From: Phycisphaerales bacterium
Lineage (GTDB): Bacteria > Planctomycetota > Phycisphaerae > Sedimentisphaerales > Anaerobacaceae
Direction of reading: 5' to 3'
Assembly (NCBI GenBank): GCA_020343675.1
Contig: CP070806.1
Location: 3,624,498-3,688,497, forward strand
Length of the DNA stretch: 64,000 nt
Numbering within the stretch: position 1 is the stretch's first letter; each line of letters starts with the position of its first letter. Positions 35,548 through 45,033 of the stretch are shown here, piece after piece. A program made the position numbers and the translations under genes. The notes below the pieces were generated by a model. That model searched no databases. It was not told the origin of the DNA and was given only the letters and a program-made list of their open reading frames with translations.

Positions 35548-36024
35548 ATGCTAATTATTGACGGGCACAATCTATTACACGCTATCGCCAAGATAGAGGA
35601 AAGCCCCAGGGCGCTGGGCGAGTTGGCGCTGTGCAGAATCCTCGGGACGTATTTGAAGCTGAGCGGTGAAAAGGCGGAGATCATCTTCGACGGGACGGGG
35701 CCGCCCGACAAGAGTGGATTTGACGCGACAAGCAATCTTGAAGTCCTGTTCGCCGGGTTGGGAACCGATGCAGACTCGGTCATCGAGGATAAGATAAAGG
35801 CGAGCACGGCGCCGAAAGGATTGACAATTGTCAGCAGCGACAGGCGATTGAAACAGGCAGCGCGCACGCGAAGAGCGACGGCGGTTAAGTCGGATGTTTT
35901 CTGGACCCAGCTCCAAAAACAACTCAGTCGCAAAAGAAAGCCCCAGGAGCCGGCGGCAAAACGTCAGGGGCTCAGCCAGAGTGAAACCGAACAATGGCTC
36001 GATGTCTTTGGCCTCGGGCAGTAG
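35548..36024 (+). CDS. NYN-domain (YacP/Rae1-like) ribonuclease
   Basis: A 158-residue protein starting MLIIDGHNLLHA, the first acidic motif of the PIN-like NYN fold. Later acidic residues lie in IIFDGTGPPDKSG, ADSVIEDKIK and TIVSSDRRLKQAAR. This arrangement matches the YacP family, whose Bacillus member Rae1 cuts mRNA on the ribosome. The last 30 residues are basic then polar. It trails the pyr genes by 68 bp and could be co-transcribed, without clear functional relation. Confidence 0.82.
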   Translation: MLIIDGHNLLHAIAKIEESPRALGELALCRILGTYLKLSGEKAEIIFDGTGPPDKSGFDATSNLEVLFAGLGTDADSVIEDKIKASTAPKGLTIVSSDRRLKQAARTRRATAVKSDVFWTQLQKQLSRKRKPQEPAAKRQGLSQSETEQWLDVFGLGQ

Positions 36025-36120
36025 CGTCGCCTTCGATGGGGCCGGGTGAGGATTTGCAGTTCTCTGGCCTCGTCTGAGTTCGCCTTCCTCACGACAATTC
36101 CTTAACACGAGAATTTTGTA

Positions 36121-36149
36121 TTGCTTCACCGCGCGAAAGGTTGTATAAG
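36121..36149 (+). promoter_or_regulatory. Possible promoter of the PFOR gene
   Basis: TTGCTT (36121-36126) and TATAAG (36144-36149) are spaced 17 bp. The leader would be about 160 nt and contains ATCACGCC...GGTGTGAT (around 36210-36240), a possible hairpin, and a six-T run near 36265. Confidence 0.4.
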
Positions 36150-36317
36150 AATGGTTTCTGATGCCCCGAGCACGGCGCAGAGGCACGTAGCGTTGGCTCG
36201 TGTTCGCGGGTGTGACATCACGCCGAAGTCCGCGGTGTGATCCGAGGATCTGCCGAGAAGGGCTTTTTTGGGACATAAATTGTTGTTTGGTTTGATTTTA
36301 GAAGAAGTGGAGAATCT

Positions 36318-39300
36318 ATGAAGCGTGAAATGGTGACGATTGACGGCAATGAAGCGGTGGCGTATGTAGCCCATGCGACGAATGAAGTGATTGCGATATA
36401 TCCGATTACCCCGAGCACTCCTATGGGAGAACTGGCCGACGCCAAGACGGCCAGAGGCCTGCAAAACATCTGGGGAACGGTTCCTTCGGTTACGGAAATG
36501 CAGTCGGAAGCCGGCGCCGCAGGGGCCGTGCATGGCGCATTAGCGGCGGGGGCACTGACGACAACCTTCACGGCTTCACAGGGCCTTTTGCTGATGATTC
36601 CGAACATGTATAAGATTGCCGGGGAACTTCTGCCGACGGCGTTTCACATCTCCGCCCGCTCGTTGGCGTGCCAGGCCCTCTCGATATTCGGCGACCATTC
36701 AGACGTCATGACCTGTCGCGAGACGGGCTTTGCATTGCTGTCCTCGTGCAACGTTCAGGAGGTGATGGACATGGCCCTGATCGCCCAGCAGGCGGCGCTG
36801 GCATCGAGCGTGCCTTTCCTGCATTTCTTCGATGGTTTTCGCACCAGCCATGAGGTGCAAAAGGTTGAACAGTTGACCTTCGACGATATGCGCGCCATGA
36901 TCGACGATACGCTCATAGCACGGCACCGGGCCAGGGCCCTGACGCCGGACAGACCGATGATCAGCGGAACGGCTCAGAATCCCGACGTTTATTTCCAGGG
37001 CAGAGAGACGGTGAACAAGTACTACCTCGCCGTCCCGCAAATCGTCCAGGAGACGATGGACAGGTTCGCCAAAATCGTTGGACGGCAGTATCGTTTGTTC
37101 GATTATGTGGGGGCGAAGGATGCGGACAAGGTCATCGTCCTGATGGGCTCAGCCGCCGACACAACCCACGAGACAGTCGAACATCTGGCGGCAAAAGGTG
37201 GAAAAGTCGGCGTTATAAAAGTCCGGCTATTCCAGCCGTTCAGCATTGAGGATTTCATCGCCGCACTGCCCAAAACGACAAGAAAGATTGCTGTACTGGA
37301 CCGAACGAAGGAGCCCGGCTCGCTGGGCGAGCCGTTGTACCTGAATATCCGAACGGCTGTCGGAGAGGCAATGGGTAAAGGCGAAGCACCGTTCGAGGAC
37401 TATCCGGTGATTGTGGGTGGCCGGTATGGCCTTGGCTCGAAGGACTTCACGCCGCCTATGATCAAAGCCGTTTTCGACAATCTTGATGCGGACAAGCCCA
37501 AATACGAGTTTACGGTCGGTATCATCGAGGACGTGACCGATACGAGCCTTGAGGTGGATGAGTCTTTTGATGTTCCGAGCAAAGACCTGTTCCGTGCCAT
37601 GTTCTACGGCCTTGGCTCCGATGGGACGGTCGGTGCGAATAGGAACTCGATAAAAATCATCGGCGAGACGACGGATAACTACGCACAGGCGTACTTTGTG
37701 TACGATTCGAAAAAAGCCGGCGCGGTGACTGTATCACACTTGCGGTTTGGAAAGAAGGAGATTCGTCGGCCCTACCTTATCTCGACGGCCGATTTTATCG
37801 CCTGCCATAACCCGGCGTTCCTGGAACAGTTTGACATGCTCACGCCGGCGCAAGAAGGGGCGACATTCCTTTTGACGAGCAGCCACGGGCCGGAGGAAGT
37901 CTGGGACACGCTGCCGCAGGAAGTCCAAAAGCAGATCATCGACAAGAAACTGAAGTTCTACGTTATCGACGCCATCGCGATTGCTCAGGAGCTTGGCCTC
38001 GGGGGCCGGATCAACGTGATCATGCAGACTGCGTTCTTCAAGATCAGCAATATCATCCCGCTCGATACGGCCATCGAAGCCATCAAGGATGCAACCCAAA
38101 AGACCTACGGCAAGAAGGGCCAGAAAGTGGTCGATATGAATAATGCCGCAGTGGATGCGGCCCTGACCAAAATTTATGAGGTCAAAGTACCCGGCAAGGT
38201 GACGAGCAAGATACGGATGCGGCAGTTGGTGCCCGATGACGCGCCGGGTTTTGTCAAGGACGTCACCGCTGAACTGATGGCCTTCCACGGCGACAAGCTG
38301 CCCGTCAGCAAGATGCCGGCCGACGGCAAGTTCCCAACCGGCACAACGAAGTTTGAGAAACGCAACATCGCCGTCAATATTCCGGTATGGGAGCCTGATG
38401 TCTGCATCCAGTGCGGGACATGCTCGTTTGTCTGCCCGCATGCGACGATCCGGATCAAAGCGTATGATCCGAAGTACGCCGGCGGGGCTCCGAAAACGTT
38501 CAAGAGCGCTGACGCCAAGGGAAAGGACTTCGCAGAGATGAAGTTCACCGTGCAGGTAGCTCCGGAAGACTGCACCGGCTGCGGCGCCTGTGTGCAGGCG
38601 TGCCCCGCGCAGGAGAAGGATCAAGATAAGAAGCCCACGGGCCGAAAAGCAATCAACATGGCGGCGCAAGAGCCGCTGCGAGAAGCCGAGCGCGATAACT
38701 ATGAACACTTTTTGGCGATTCCCAACACCGACCCGCGCCTCTTCAAGACAGCCAGTGTCAAGGGCAGCCAGTTGATCGAACCTTTGTTCGAGTACAGCGG
38801 CGCCTGCGCCGGGTGCGGCGAGACAGCTTACGTCAAGCTTCTGACGCAGCTATTCGGTGACAGGGCTTACATCGGAAATGCCACCGGCTGCTCGTCCATT
38901 TACGGCGGAAACCTGCCCACAACGCCCTATGGAAAACGGTCGGACGGCAGGGGGCCAACATGGAGCAACAGTCTCTTTGAGGATGCCGCTGAGTTCGCCA
39001 TGGGAATGAGGCTGACCGTGGACAAGCTCAGAGGGCGCGCCCTGGAGCTGCTGGCGAAGGTTGCCGAGAAAGGTTGTGTCAGGAAGGAACTGGCCGGGCA
39101 GATTCGCGAGGCCGTCCTGGCCGACAACCCTGCTGCTGAAGCGATTGAACAGCAAAGAGCTCGCGTGGATGAACTCGCGAAGCAGTGCGCGAAGAGCGAA
39201 TGCCCAGAGTGCAAGCACCTGCTCGATGTGGCGGATTATCTGGTTCGCAAGTCCGTCTGGGGAATGGGCGGAGACGGTTGGGCCTATGACATCGGATATG

Positions 39301-39902
39301 GCGGGCTCGATCACGTCCTGGCCAGCGGCGCCAATGTCAACCTCCTGGTCCTGGATACGGAAGTGTATTCCAACACGGGTGGCCAGATGTCGAAGTCCAC
39401 GCCGAGGGCGGCCGTGGCCAAGTTCGCAGCGGCGGGAAAACCGGCGCCCAAGAAAGACCTTGGCCTGTTGGCGATGACCTATGGCAACATCTATGTCGCA
39501 AAGGTGGCGATGGGTGCGAACACGAACCAAACCGTCAAGGCATTCGCCGAGGCGGAAGCTTATCCGGGGCCATCGCTTATCATTGCATACGCACACTGCA
39601 TCGCGCACGGCATCAACATGACGCTGGGCTATCAGGAGCAGAAGAAGGCCGTCGCCTGCGGACACTGGCCCCTCTATCGGTTCGACCCCACACTCAAAGA
39701 GCAGGGCAAGAATCCGCTGCAACTCGATTCCAAAAGCCCCACGGGGGATTTCGAGGAATATGCGTATGGCGAAAATCGTTATCGAACGTTGAAGCAGTCG
39801 AAGCCCGACGCGGCAGCCGAATTGATAAAACTCGCCCGCCAGGATGCGGCCCAAAGATACGCGCTGATGGAGCAGCTTGCCAATTTGAACTGCGACAAGT
39901 AG
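36318..39902 (+). CDS. nifJ: Pyruvate:ferredoxin (flavodoxin) oxidoreductase, homodimeric type
   Basis: A 1194-residue single-chain PFOR that converts pyruvate and CoA to acetyl-CoA, CO2 and reduced ferredoxin. The N-terminal substrate domain begins EAVAYVAHATNEVIAIYPIT. Two [4Fe-4S] sites sit at C696-C699-C702-C706 and C752-C755-C758-C762. The thiamine domain shows SGACAGCGETAY (third cluster cysteines, about residue 830), NATGCSSIYGGNLPTTPY and GGDGWAYDIGYGG. Length is standard for the fused alpha-beta-gamma-delta type. GGAG precedes the ATG. It indicates anaerobic or microaerobic metabolism. A small lipoprotein follows. Confidence 0.97.
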   Translation: MKREMVTIDGNEAVAYVAHATNEVIAIYPITPSTPMGELADAKTARGLQNIWGTVPSVTEMQSEAGAAGAVHGALAAGALTTTFTASQGLLLMIPNMYKIAGELLPTAFHISARSLACQALSIFGDHSDVMTCRETGFALLSSCNVQEVMDMALIAQQAALASSVPFLHFFDGFRTSHEVQKVEQLTFDDMRAMIDDTLIARHRARALTPDRPMISGTAQNPDVYFQGRETVNKYYLAVPQIVQETMDRFAKIVGRQYRLFDYVGAKDADKVIVLMGSAADTTHETVEHLAAKGGKVGVIKVRLFQPFSIEDFIAALPKTTRKIAVLDRTKEPGSLGEPLYLNIRTAVGEAMGKGEAPFEDYPVIVGGRYGLGSKDFTPPMIKAVFDNLDADKPKYEFTVGIIEDVTDTSLEVDESFDVPSKDLFRAMFYGLGSDGTVGANRNSIKIIGETTDNYAQAYFVYDSKKAGAVTVSHLRFGKKEIRRPYLISTADFIACHNPAFLEQFDMLTPAQEGATFLLTSSHGPEEVWDTLPQEVQKQIIDKKLKFYVIDAIAIAQELGLGGRINVIMQTAFFKISNIIPLDTAIEAIKDATQKTYGKKGQKVVDMNNAAVDAALTKIYEVKVPGKVTSKIRMRQLVPDDAPGFVKDVTAELMAFHGDKLPVSKMPADGKFPTGTTKFEKRNIAVNIPVWEPDVCIQCGTCSFVCPHATIRIKAYDPKYAGGAPKTFKSADAKGKDFAEMKFTVQVAPEDCTGCGACVQACPAQEKDQDKKPTGRKAINMAAQEPLREAERDNYEHFLAIPNTDPRLFKTASVKGSQLIEPLFEYSGACAGCGETAYVKLLTQLFGDRAYIGNATGCSSIYGGNLPTTPYGKRSDGRGPTWSNSLFEDAAEFAMGMRLTVDKLRGRALELLAKVAEKGCVRKELAGQIREAVLADNPAAEAIEQQRARVDELAKQCAKSECPECKHLLDVADYLVRKSVWGMGGDGWAYDIGYGGLDHVLASGANVNLLVLDTEVYSNTGGQMSKSTPRAAVAKFAAAGKPAPKKDLGLLAMTYGNIYVAKVAMGANTNQTVKAFAEAEAYPGPSLIIAYAHCIAHGINMTLGYQEQKKAVACGHWPLYRFDPTLKEQGKNPLQLDSKSPTGDFEEYAYGENRYRTLKQSKPDAAAELIKLARQDAAQRYALMEQLANLNCDK

Positions 39903-39926
39903 TCGAAGAGAGGAGGCACAGAGAAA

Positions 39927-40700
39927 ATGAGCAGTCGTTTGATCAAATCAGTCTGTCTGATTCTGGGTGTAGGGATTCTCATGGGAGGGTGCAAATCTGA
40001 TCGTGAGAATGAAGAGAACGCGGTCGTGCTGGCCCGAGGGCCGGCTCCGGGCTCACTTTCTGCCTCCTCTGAATATGCGACCGGAGCAATTGATGCGACG
40101 GGAGGAATGAACGCCTGGACCAGAACAAAGCACTTGCAGTTGGACTGTGTTGTTACTTTCTTCCGCCCGGACGGCAGCTTCTACCTGACCGAGCAAAGCC
40201 TGCGCATCTATCCCTGGTCCGATGCTCTTGAGATTTCCGCGCGGGAACCGCAAGGCGCGTTTGCGTGGCGCCTATCGCAAGGGCGATTCGAGGTCCTTCA
40301 GGGCGCCGATCGCGCCGGGGACCTCCCGCTGGCGGTGGCGAGCCGCTGTTTCGCCGAAGCGATCCTGAGTATCGTGACGGCACCGGTACGCCTTCTTGAC
40401 AGCTCGGCCGAATTTACCAGGCAAGACGCCGCCGTGAAGATGCACGGACAATGGTACCATGCGGTCAACAGAAAGGCCGACGCGGCCATCTTCTATCAGG
40501 ACCGGGACAATTCCGTGGTCGATATGATCCAGTTTACCTGTGCGGCCAAAAACAAGTCACTGACGGTGCGCGGCTACGACTATGCGAGGGTCGAGAAGGG
40601 CGGGCTCGCCGTCCCCACGAGGATAGAAATCTTCAGCGGTGGGCCGGACGCGCAGGATCGCCTGGTCAAGATCGACTGTCATCGTTTGAGCGTACAATAG
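39927..40700 (+). CDS. Predicted lipoprotein, unknown
   Basis: A 257-residue protein with a type II signal: a basic start, hydrophobic VCLILGVGILMGG and a lipobox cysteine at C22. The mature part begins with a low-complexity linker and has a repeated aromatic/beta pattern (CVVTFFRPDGSFYLTEQSLRI, YPWSDALEISAREPQGAFAW, AAIFYQDRDNSVVDMIQF), compatible with a LolA/LppX-like or beta-sandwich fold, though no family is recognised. GAGGAGG lies about 10 bp upstream of the ATG. It is 24 bp after PFOR in the same direction; a functional tie is not obvious. Confidence 0.75.
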   Translation: MSSRLIKSVCLILGVGILMGGCKSDRENEENAVVLARGPAPGSLSASSEYATGAIDATGGMNAWTRTKHLQLDCVVTFFRPDGSFYLTEQSLRIYPWSDALEISAREPQGAFAWRLSQGRFEVLQGADRAGDLPLAVASRCFAEAILSIVTAPVRLLDSSAEFTRQDAAVKMHGQWYHAVNRKADAAIFYQDRDNSVVDMIQFTCAAKNKSLTVRGYDYARVEKGGLAVPTRIEIFSGGPDAQDRLVKIDCHRLSVQ

Positions 40701-41257
40701 CGCTCGGAAAAACAGTATTGCATGAGACGCCGCCGCCTGGTCTGTGTAAGCGCCAGGTCTGTGTTGCTGTGTGCCCCCTCGAAATTCGCAGCTTTTTCTT
40801 CGTCGTGAAGTAAGATTTCTGCTCTGGTACAGGCACCTTTGTCTGTCCAGATAACGATGTAATTATCGGCCACAAGAGGCTGCCTCGCTCCACGTCGAAC
40901 GCACCCTCCCCGGACTTCGGCAAACCGGCATCTCTCTTCTTTACCATGCCGCGCGGGCAGCGCGGCCCGTTAGAAAGTGAATTCTCTTTGCGCAACTGCT
41001 TTAGGCGTGTGCGCTTAGGAAGGCCCGGGCCCCTGGCTGAGGTCTGCTCATCGCCGCCGGCGTCTGTTGCTCGAGGGGGCAAGAAAGGCGTTTGCGTTCC
41101 GCCGGCCCCTTGTGGAAGCCGCTTTTTAGATACCGAAAAAAAGGTTAAGAGGGCAAACCATTAAACCGATAAATCTCATCGAGTGAAAACGTGTTTTGGG
41201 CACTCTTTGAGGTTCGCCGCAAAGATGGAGCTCGGTGTCTTGAGGAAGTCTGTTGTT
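40701..41257. other. Intergenic region upstream of the exopolysaccharide locus
   Basis: No gene is convincing here. A short minus-strand frame (40679-40873, GTG start, 64 codons) begins MADNYIVIWTDKGACTRAEI and looks protein-like, but overlaps the end of the lipoprotein gene and turns arginine-rich. CCGCGCGGGCAGCGCGG near 40948 can fold. The frame of the export gene extends back to a GTG at 41183. No clear sigma70 or sigma54 promoter was found for the locus. Confidence 0.4.
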
Positions 41258-43087
41258 ATGGAGAAGCTAACCGCGCAAGGTGGAAGCAGAGGCCGTCTTT
41301 TCAGATTCTGTGCCTGTTTCGTGCCTATCCTCGCCCTTTGCTCTGGCTGCGGCAACAAATTCTTCGACCCGGCCCAGGTGGGCAGGTTCAGGCCCGTTCC
41401 TGCGGTCAACGTGATATTGGATTCGCTCGGTGTGGCCGAGGAAGCGCCCGTGGCCTGGGAAGGAGCGGAAGAGCCATTGCCGGTCGATACCGTGGTCACC
41501 GAGGCCGACTACGCTCTGCGGTCGGGCGACGTGGTCGGCGTATCCATTTACGAGCTGCTCAGAGAAGGAGCTTACCACACGAACAATTACGTTGTCACGG
41601 AAACCGGCAAGATATCCATACCCGAGGTCGGAGTCGTCCAGGCCGCGGGCCTGAGCGAAACGCAGCTCGAAGAACAGATAAAGAGAACCTTGGCTCCGAA
41701 CATTCTGAAGAACCCAACGGTTACCGCAACGCTGGTCACATCCGAGCAGCGGGCCTTTTCCGTCTTGGGCGACGGCGTGCAGTTCCCCGGCCGATACCTG
41801 CTTCCGCGATATGCTTTCAGGCTGACCGACGCTCTGGCGACAGCAGGCAGCCCGAGGCAGTTCAACGTCAGCTACATCTATGTCTCACGCGTGACCGACG
41901 ACGGCTCCACAAGCCCCGGGCCCGTCAACCCCGGGTTCGGCGAGCTGGAGCTAAAGGTCATTGAACCGGAAACCACCAGACCGGATCTTCGCAGGCAGAA
42001 TACGTCCGCACCGCGGGCACAATATCAATGGCCGCGAAGTAATGTAGTGATTGCTTCGTCTGAAATGATAACCAGCGGCGAAGCGCGAGCATTTACGAGC
42101 CCAACCGGCCAGTGGGACAGCCGCGCACCCAGGCGGGTCTACGCCAGCAATGCGGGTAACGAATCCGGCCAGACCGCCGTTCGACAACGGACGGATGAGC
42201 CAATCAGTGTTGATGATATACTGAAAACGCTGTCGCAGCGTACGCGCAGCGAGCAGGGCACGGAGGAGCAAACACCACGCCAGGATGCGCTGCAGCCATC
42301 ACCCAGGCCGGCGCCGACAGGGACCGGGGCCCTGGGTCAGGATGCCGCGGTCGATGTGGAGTGGGTCTTTCAAGATGGCAAATGGGTCCGGGTTGAGGTC
42401 GGCGGTCGCAAACCCGCTGCTGAAGAAGAGCCAACCGGGCACATCGAGTGGATATTCCAAAACGGCAAATGGGTCCCGATTCAGGTCGGTCCCGCGGCGC
42501 CAACCGAACCCGTGATAGAAATTGAGCCCGGGCAAAAGCTCCCTGCTCCGCCCGAGCCGAGAGTGCCGGCGCCAGGGTGGGAGCAAGAGGGCGCAAAGAC
42601 GCGCCTGATAAGAATTCCGGCCGACAAGCTCCTTGCCGGCGATCCTCGCTACAATATCGTGATAAAGCCGGGTGATTCTATCTTTGTCCCAGTGGATATC
42701 ATCGGCGAATTCTGCATCATGGGCAACGTCAACCGTACCGGGTACATTCCCCTGACGGGCCGCCCCATGACGTTGAAGCAGGCCATAGCGGCTGCCGGCG
42801 GCCTCGGGCCTCTGGCCTGGCCAAAACGCTGTGAGGTCATCCGGAGAATCGGAAAGAAGAAGGAAGAAATCGTCATGGTGGACCTCGATAAGATTGCCAG
42901 CGGCGAAGAACCTGATTTCTTCATCAAGCCGCATGATCTGATCAATGTCGGCACACACGCGACCTCGAGATGGCGGGCTATTCTGCGGAATGCGTTCCGG
43001 GCGACATACGGTTTTGGCTTCGTCTATGACCGCAATTTTGCAGATAGAGATTTCTACACCCACAGGCCAATCCCCGATTGGTTCTGA
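41258..43087 (+). CDS. Polysaccharide export outer-membrane lipoprotein (Wza/EpsE-like)
   Basis: A 609-residue secreted lipoprotein: a hydrophobic signal ends at the lipobox LALCSGC. The Poly_export domain starts at YALRSGDVVGVSIYELL and continues through TETGKISIPEVGVVQAAGLSE. A first SLBB domain follows (RAFSVLGDGVQFPGRYLLP). A long Pro/Arg/Gln-rich linker then carries two copies of an EWxFQxGKWV unit around residues 367-410. A second SLBB domain starts near FCIMGNVNRTGYIPL. I prefer the ATG at 41258, which has GAGGAAG upstream; starts at 41225 and 41183 are possible. First gene of the exosortase/EPS locus. Confidence 0.85.
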   Translation: MEKLTAQGGSRGRLFRFCACFVPILALCSGCGNKFFDPAQVGRFRPVPAVNVILDSLGVAEEAPVAWEGAEEPLPVDTVVTEADYALRSGDVVGVSIYELLREGAYHTNNYVVTETGKISIPEVGVVQAAGLSETQLEEQIKRTLAPNILKNPTVTATLVTSEQRAFSVLGDGVQFPGRYLLPRYAFRLTDALATAGSPRQFNVSYIYVSRVTDDGSTSPGPVNPGFGELELKVIEPETTRPDLRRQNTSAPRAQYQWPRSNVVIASSEMITSGEARAFTSPTGQWDSRAPRRVYASNAGNESGQTAVRQRTDEPISVDDILKTLSQRTRSEQGTEEQTPRQDALQPSPRPAPTGTGALGQDAAVDVEWVFQDGKWVRVEVGGRKPAAEEEPTGHIEWIFQNGKWVPIQVGPAAPTEPVIEIEPGQKLPAPPEPRVPAPGWEQEGAKTRLIRIPADKLLAGDPRYNIVIKPGDSIFVPVDIIGEFCIMGNVNRTGYIPLTGRPMTLKQAIAAAGGLGPLAWPKRCEVIRRIGKKKEEIVMVDLDKIASGEEPDFFIKPHDLINVGTHATSRWRAILRNAFRATYGFGFVYDRNFADRDFYTHRPIPDWF

Positions 43088-43164
43088 CAAAGACACAGAG
43101 CGAAGGGCGGACAGCGGTCGGGCCGATGTATCGCTTCACTTTTTTTGTATTGTCTCAATCTTGA

Positions 43165-43180
43165 CTATTGTGGACAATAG
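43165..43180. promoter_or_regulatory. 16-bp palindrome in the wza-xrt gap
   Basis: CTATTGT and ACAATAG flank a GG centre, a perfect inverted repeat. It overlaps a TTGACT (43161-43166) that could be a -35 element, about 90 bp upstream of the exosortase start. It looks like an operator site. Confidence 0.4.
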
Positions 43181-43269
43181 CGCAGGTCTTATGGCAGAGG
43201 GAGCCCCTTGCATCGGGTTCCCATTTTGTTGGAAGTCGCGGCATCGGACACCTGCGGAGAAAGGCGGCA

Positions 43270-44226
43270 ATGGAAACGCCCGTACATGGATTAGCCGGGA
43301 CGACTCGCACAGCTCATTGGCGAGAGCTCGGGTTGCACGCGTATATCAGGATATTCATTGTCGGCGCACTGATTTGTTATCTTTTTCGCATGGAGATCCG
43401 CGGGATCATTGAGACCTGGCTCGCGGACAGTAGCTGGTCGCACGGTTTTCTCATCCCCCTGTTCAGCGCGTACTTCATCATCCAAAACAAAAAGCAGATC
43501 CTGAATCTGCAAACCAGGCCCAATTACATTGGCCTGTTGCTGCTGGTTCTGGTGGTTGGTTTTTACGCCTTAAATAGGTTCAGCCCATCCGGTTACGAGT
43601 ATTTCTGCCGCATTTCGCTGATAGCCACCCTCGGCGCAGTCGTGTTCTTTTGGGGAGGGTGGCGTTTGGTCAGATACACGTGGCTGCCGATCGTTTTTCT
43701 GGTGTTTGCGGTCCCGTTGCCGGCCAGATTTTACAGGGCGCTGACCATACCGATGCGACAGTGGGCGGCGGCGGTCGCAAGCGGTCTGTTGAACCTGGTA
43801 CCGGAGCTGGAGGCGACGGCCAACGGCGTTGTCATCGATGTATTCTACAGAGGCAGGGCGTTGGAGCCCGGGCTTGATGTGGCTGAAGCGTGCGCCGGGA
43901 TGAGACTCTTGATGGCTTTCGTGGCGTTGGGCGTTGCCATGGCGTACCTTCACGAGCGGGCGCTGTGGCAGCGGATAATCCTTCTGGCCAGCACGGTGCC
44001 GATAGCGATATTCTGCAATATTGTGCGCGTCACGGTAACCGGGTTCATCTACATCCTGATTCACCCCAGATACGCGCAGGGCGTTTACCACGATGTGCTT
44101 GGGCTGGCGATGCTGCCGCTGGCCCTCGGCTTGTACGGTTTTCTTGCATGGTTCATGTCAAGCTTGTTTGTACGCGAGTCTGATGGCGCTTGCCAAGACA
44201 TTGTGATTCGCAGAGGGGGGGCATGA
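43270..44226 (+). CDS. Exosortase family transpeptidase
   Basis: A 318-residue polytopic membrane protein with about eight hydrophobic segments. The proposed catalytic triad of exosortases is complete: Cys208 in EACAGMRLL, Arg253 in NIVRVTVTG and His274 in YHDVLGLAMLPLA. Exosortases cut PEP-CTERM-type tails and attach the protein to a surface polymer. Its place between a Wza-like exporter and an EpsI-like gene is the classical context. The ATG at 43270 follows GGAGAAAGG; the longer frame from 43168 is unlikely. No PEP-CTERM protein is encoded in this window. Confidence 0.9.
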   Translation: METPVHGLAGTTRTAHWRELGLHAYIRIFIVGALICYLFRMEIRGIIETWLADSSWSHGFLIPLFSAYFIIQNKKQILNLQTRPNYIGLLLLVLVVGFYALNRFSPSGYEYFCRISLIATLGAVVFFWGGWRLVRYTWLPIVFLVFAVPLPARFYRALTIPMRQWAAAVASGLLNLVPELEATANGVVIDVFYRGRALEPGLDVAEACAGMRLLMAFVALGVAMAYLHERALWQRIILLASTVPIAIFCNIVRVTVTGFIYILIHPRYAQGVYHDVLGLAMLPLALGLYGFLAWFMSSLFVRESDGACQDIVIRRGGA

Positions 44227-44999
44227 TGCCGGGTTCGAGAAACGACTTGCGAGCCTATTGGCAGCCGGCCTTTCTGATATGCGTGCTGGTCCTTGCCGCC
44301 GCCGGAGCGGGGATGTCGGTTGCGATGAAGAAACTGGGCGCAGTCTTCGAGAAGGAACCGCTTCCACTGAAGAAGTCCCTTGAATTGTTAGACGAGGCAG
44401 ATTTGACGCCATTCCGGGTTGTGCCGCCGAAGCGGAAGATCGAAAACGAGCACGTCTTGAAAGCGCTGGGAACCCATGACTACATCCAATGGGTCATCGA
44501 GGATACGGAGCAGGGCCCGAGCAGCCCTGCGAAGAAATGCCTGCTGTTTGTCAGCTACTACCGGCTTCCGGACAGGGTACCGCACGTGCCGGAAGAGTGC
44601 TGGGCAGGCGGGGGCTACCAGAAGCTGGGGTCCGAAGGCGTGAGGTTGAACATAGACAACAACGCGGGTTTTCAGGCGGAGGTTCCGGCCAATTATCTTG
44701 TTTTCGGGCCTAAGGCCGCCAATCTCTGGCAGAGCAGCGTCCGAATCCCAAACGTGTACTTCTTCAGGGTCAACGGGCAATACGCGGGAAGCCGAGAAGA
44801 GGCCCGGTTGGCTCTGAACAAGAACCTTTTCGGCAGGCATTCGTATTTCTGCAAGGTGGAGCTGGTGTTCAACGTGAGTTCCGTATCGCCGAGCAAAGAA
44901 GAGGCCGTTGCGGCAGGCGAGAAGCTCTTGGCCGTCGTCTTGCCCATCCTGGAAGAAGAATATTGGCCCGATTCCGAAAATGGGAAGGGTCCACGATGA
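44223..44999 (+). CDS. Exosortase-associated EpsI-like protein
   Basis: A 258-residue protein with one N-terminal membrane anchor (FLICVLVLAAAGAGMSVAM) and an exported domain resembling EpsI. The family hallmark appears as YYRLPDRVPHVPEECWAGGGY, containing Cys and the Gly-Gly-Gly-Tyr end, and later VYFFRVNGQY. In other bacteria EpsI is fused to or follows exosortase and may help process the product or modify the polymer. The ATG overlaps the exosortase stop by 4 bp. The C-terminus ends in a long helix. Confidence 0.8.
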   Translation: MMPGSRNDLRAYWQPAFLICVLVLAAAGAGMSVAMKKLGAVFEKEPLPLKKSLELLDEADLTPFRVVPPKRKIENEHVLKALGTHDYIQWVIEDTEQGPSSPAKKCLLFVSYYRLPDRVPHVPEECWAGGGYQKLGSEGVRLNIDNNAGFQAEVPANYLVFGPKAANLWQSSVRIPNVYFFRVNGQYAGSREEARLALNKNLFGRHSYFCKVELVFNVSSVSPSKEEAVAAGEKLLAVVLPILEEEYWPDSENGKGPR

Positions 45000-45033
45000 A
45001 ACAAACACACGATATGCATTACGAGGTTACTCT

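Noticed and set aside
37734-39854. Long minus-strand open frames (324 and 334 codons)
   Set aside because: Antisense to PFOR domains with intact Fe-S and thiamine motifs.
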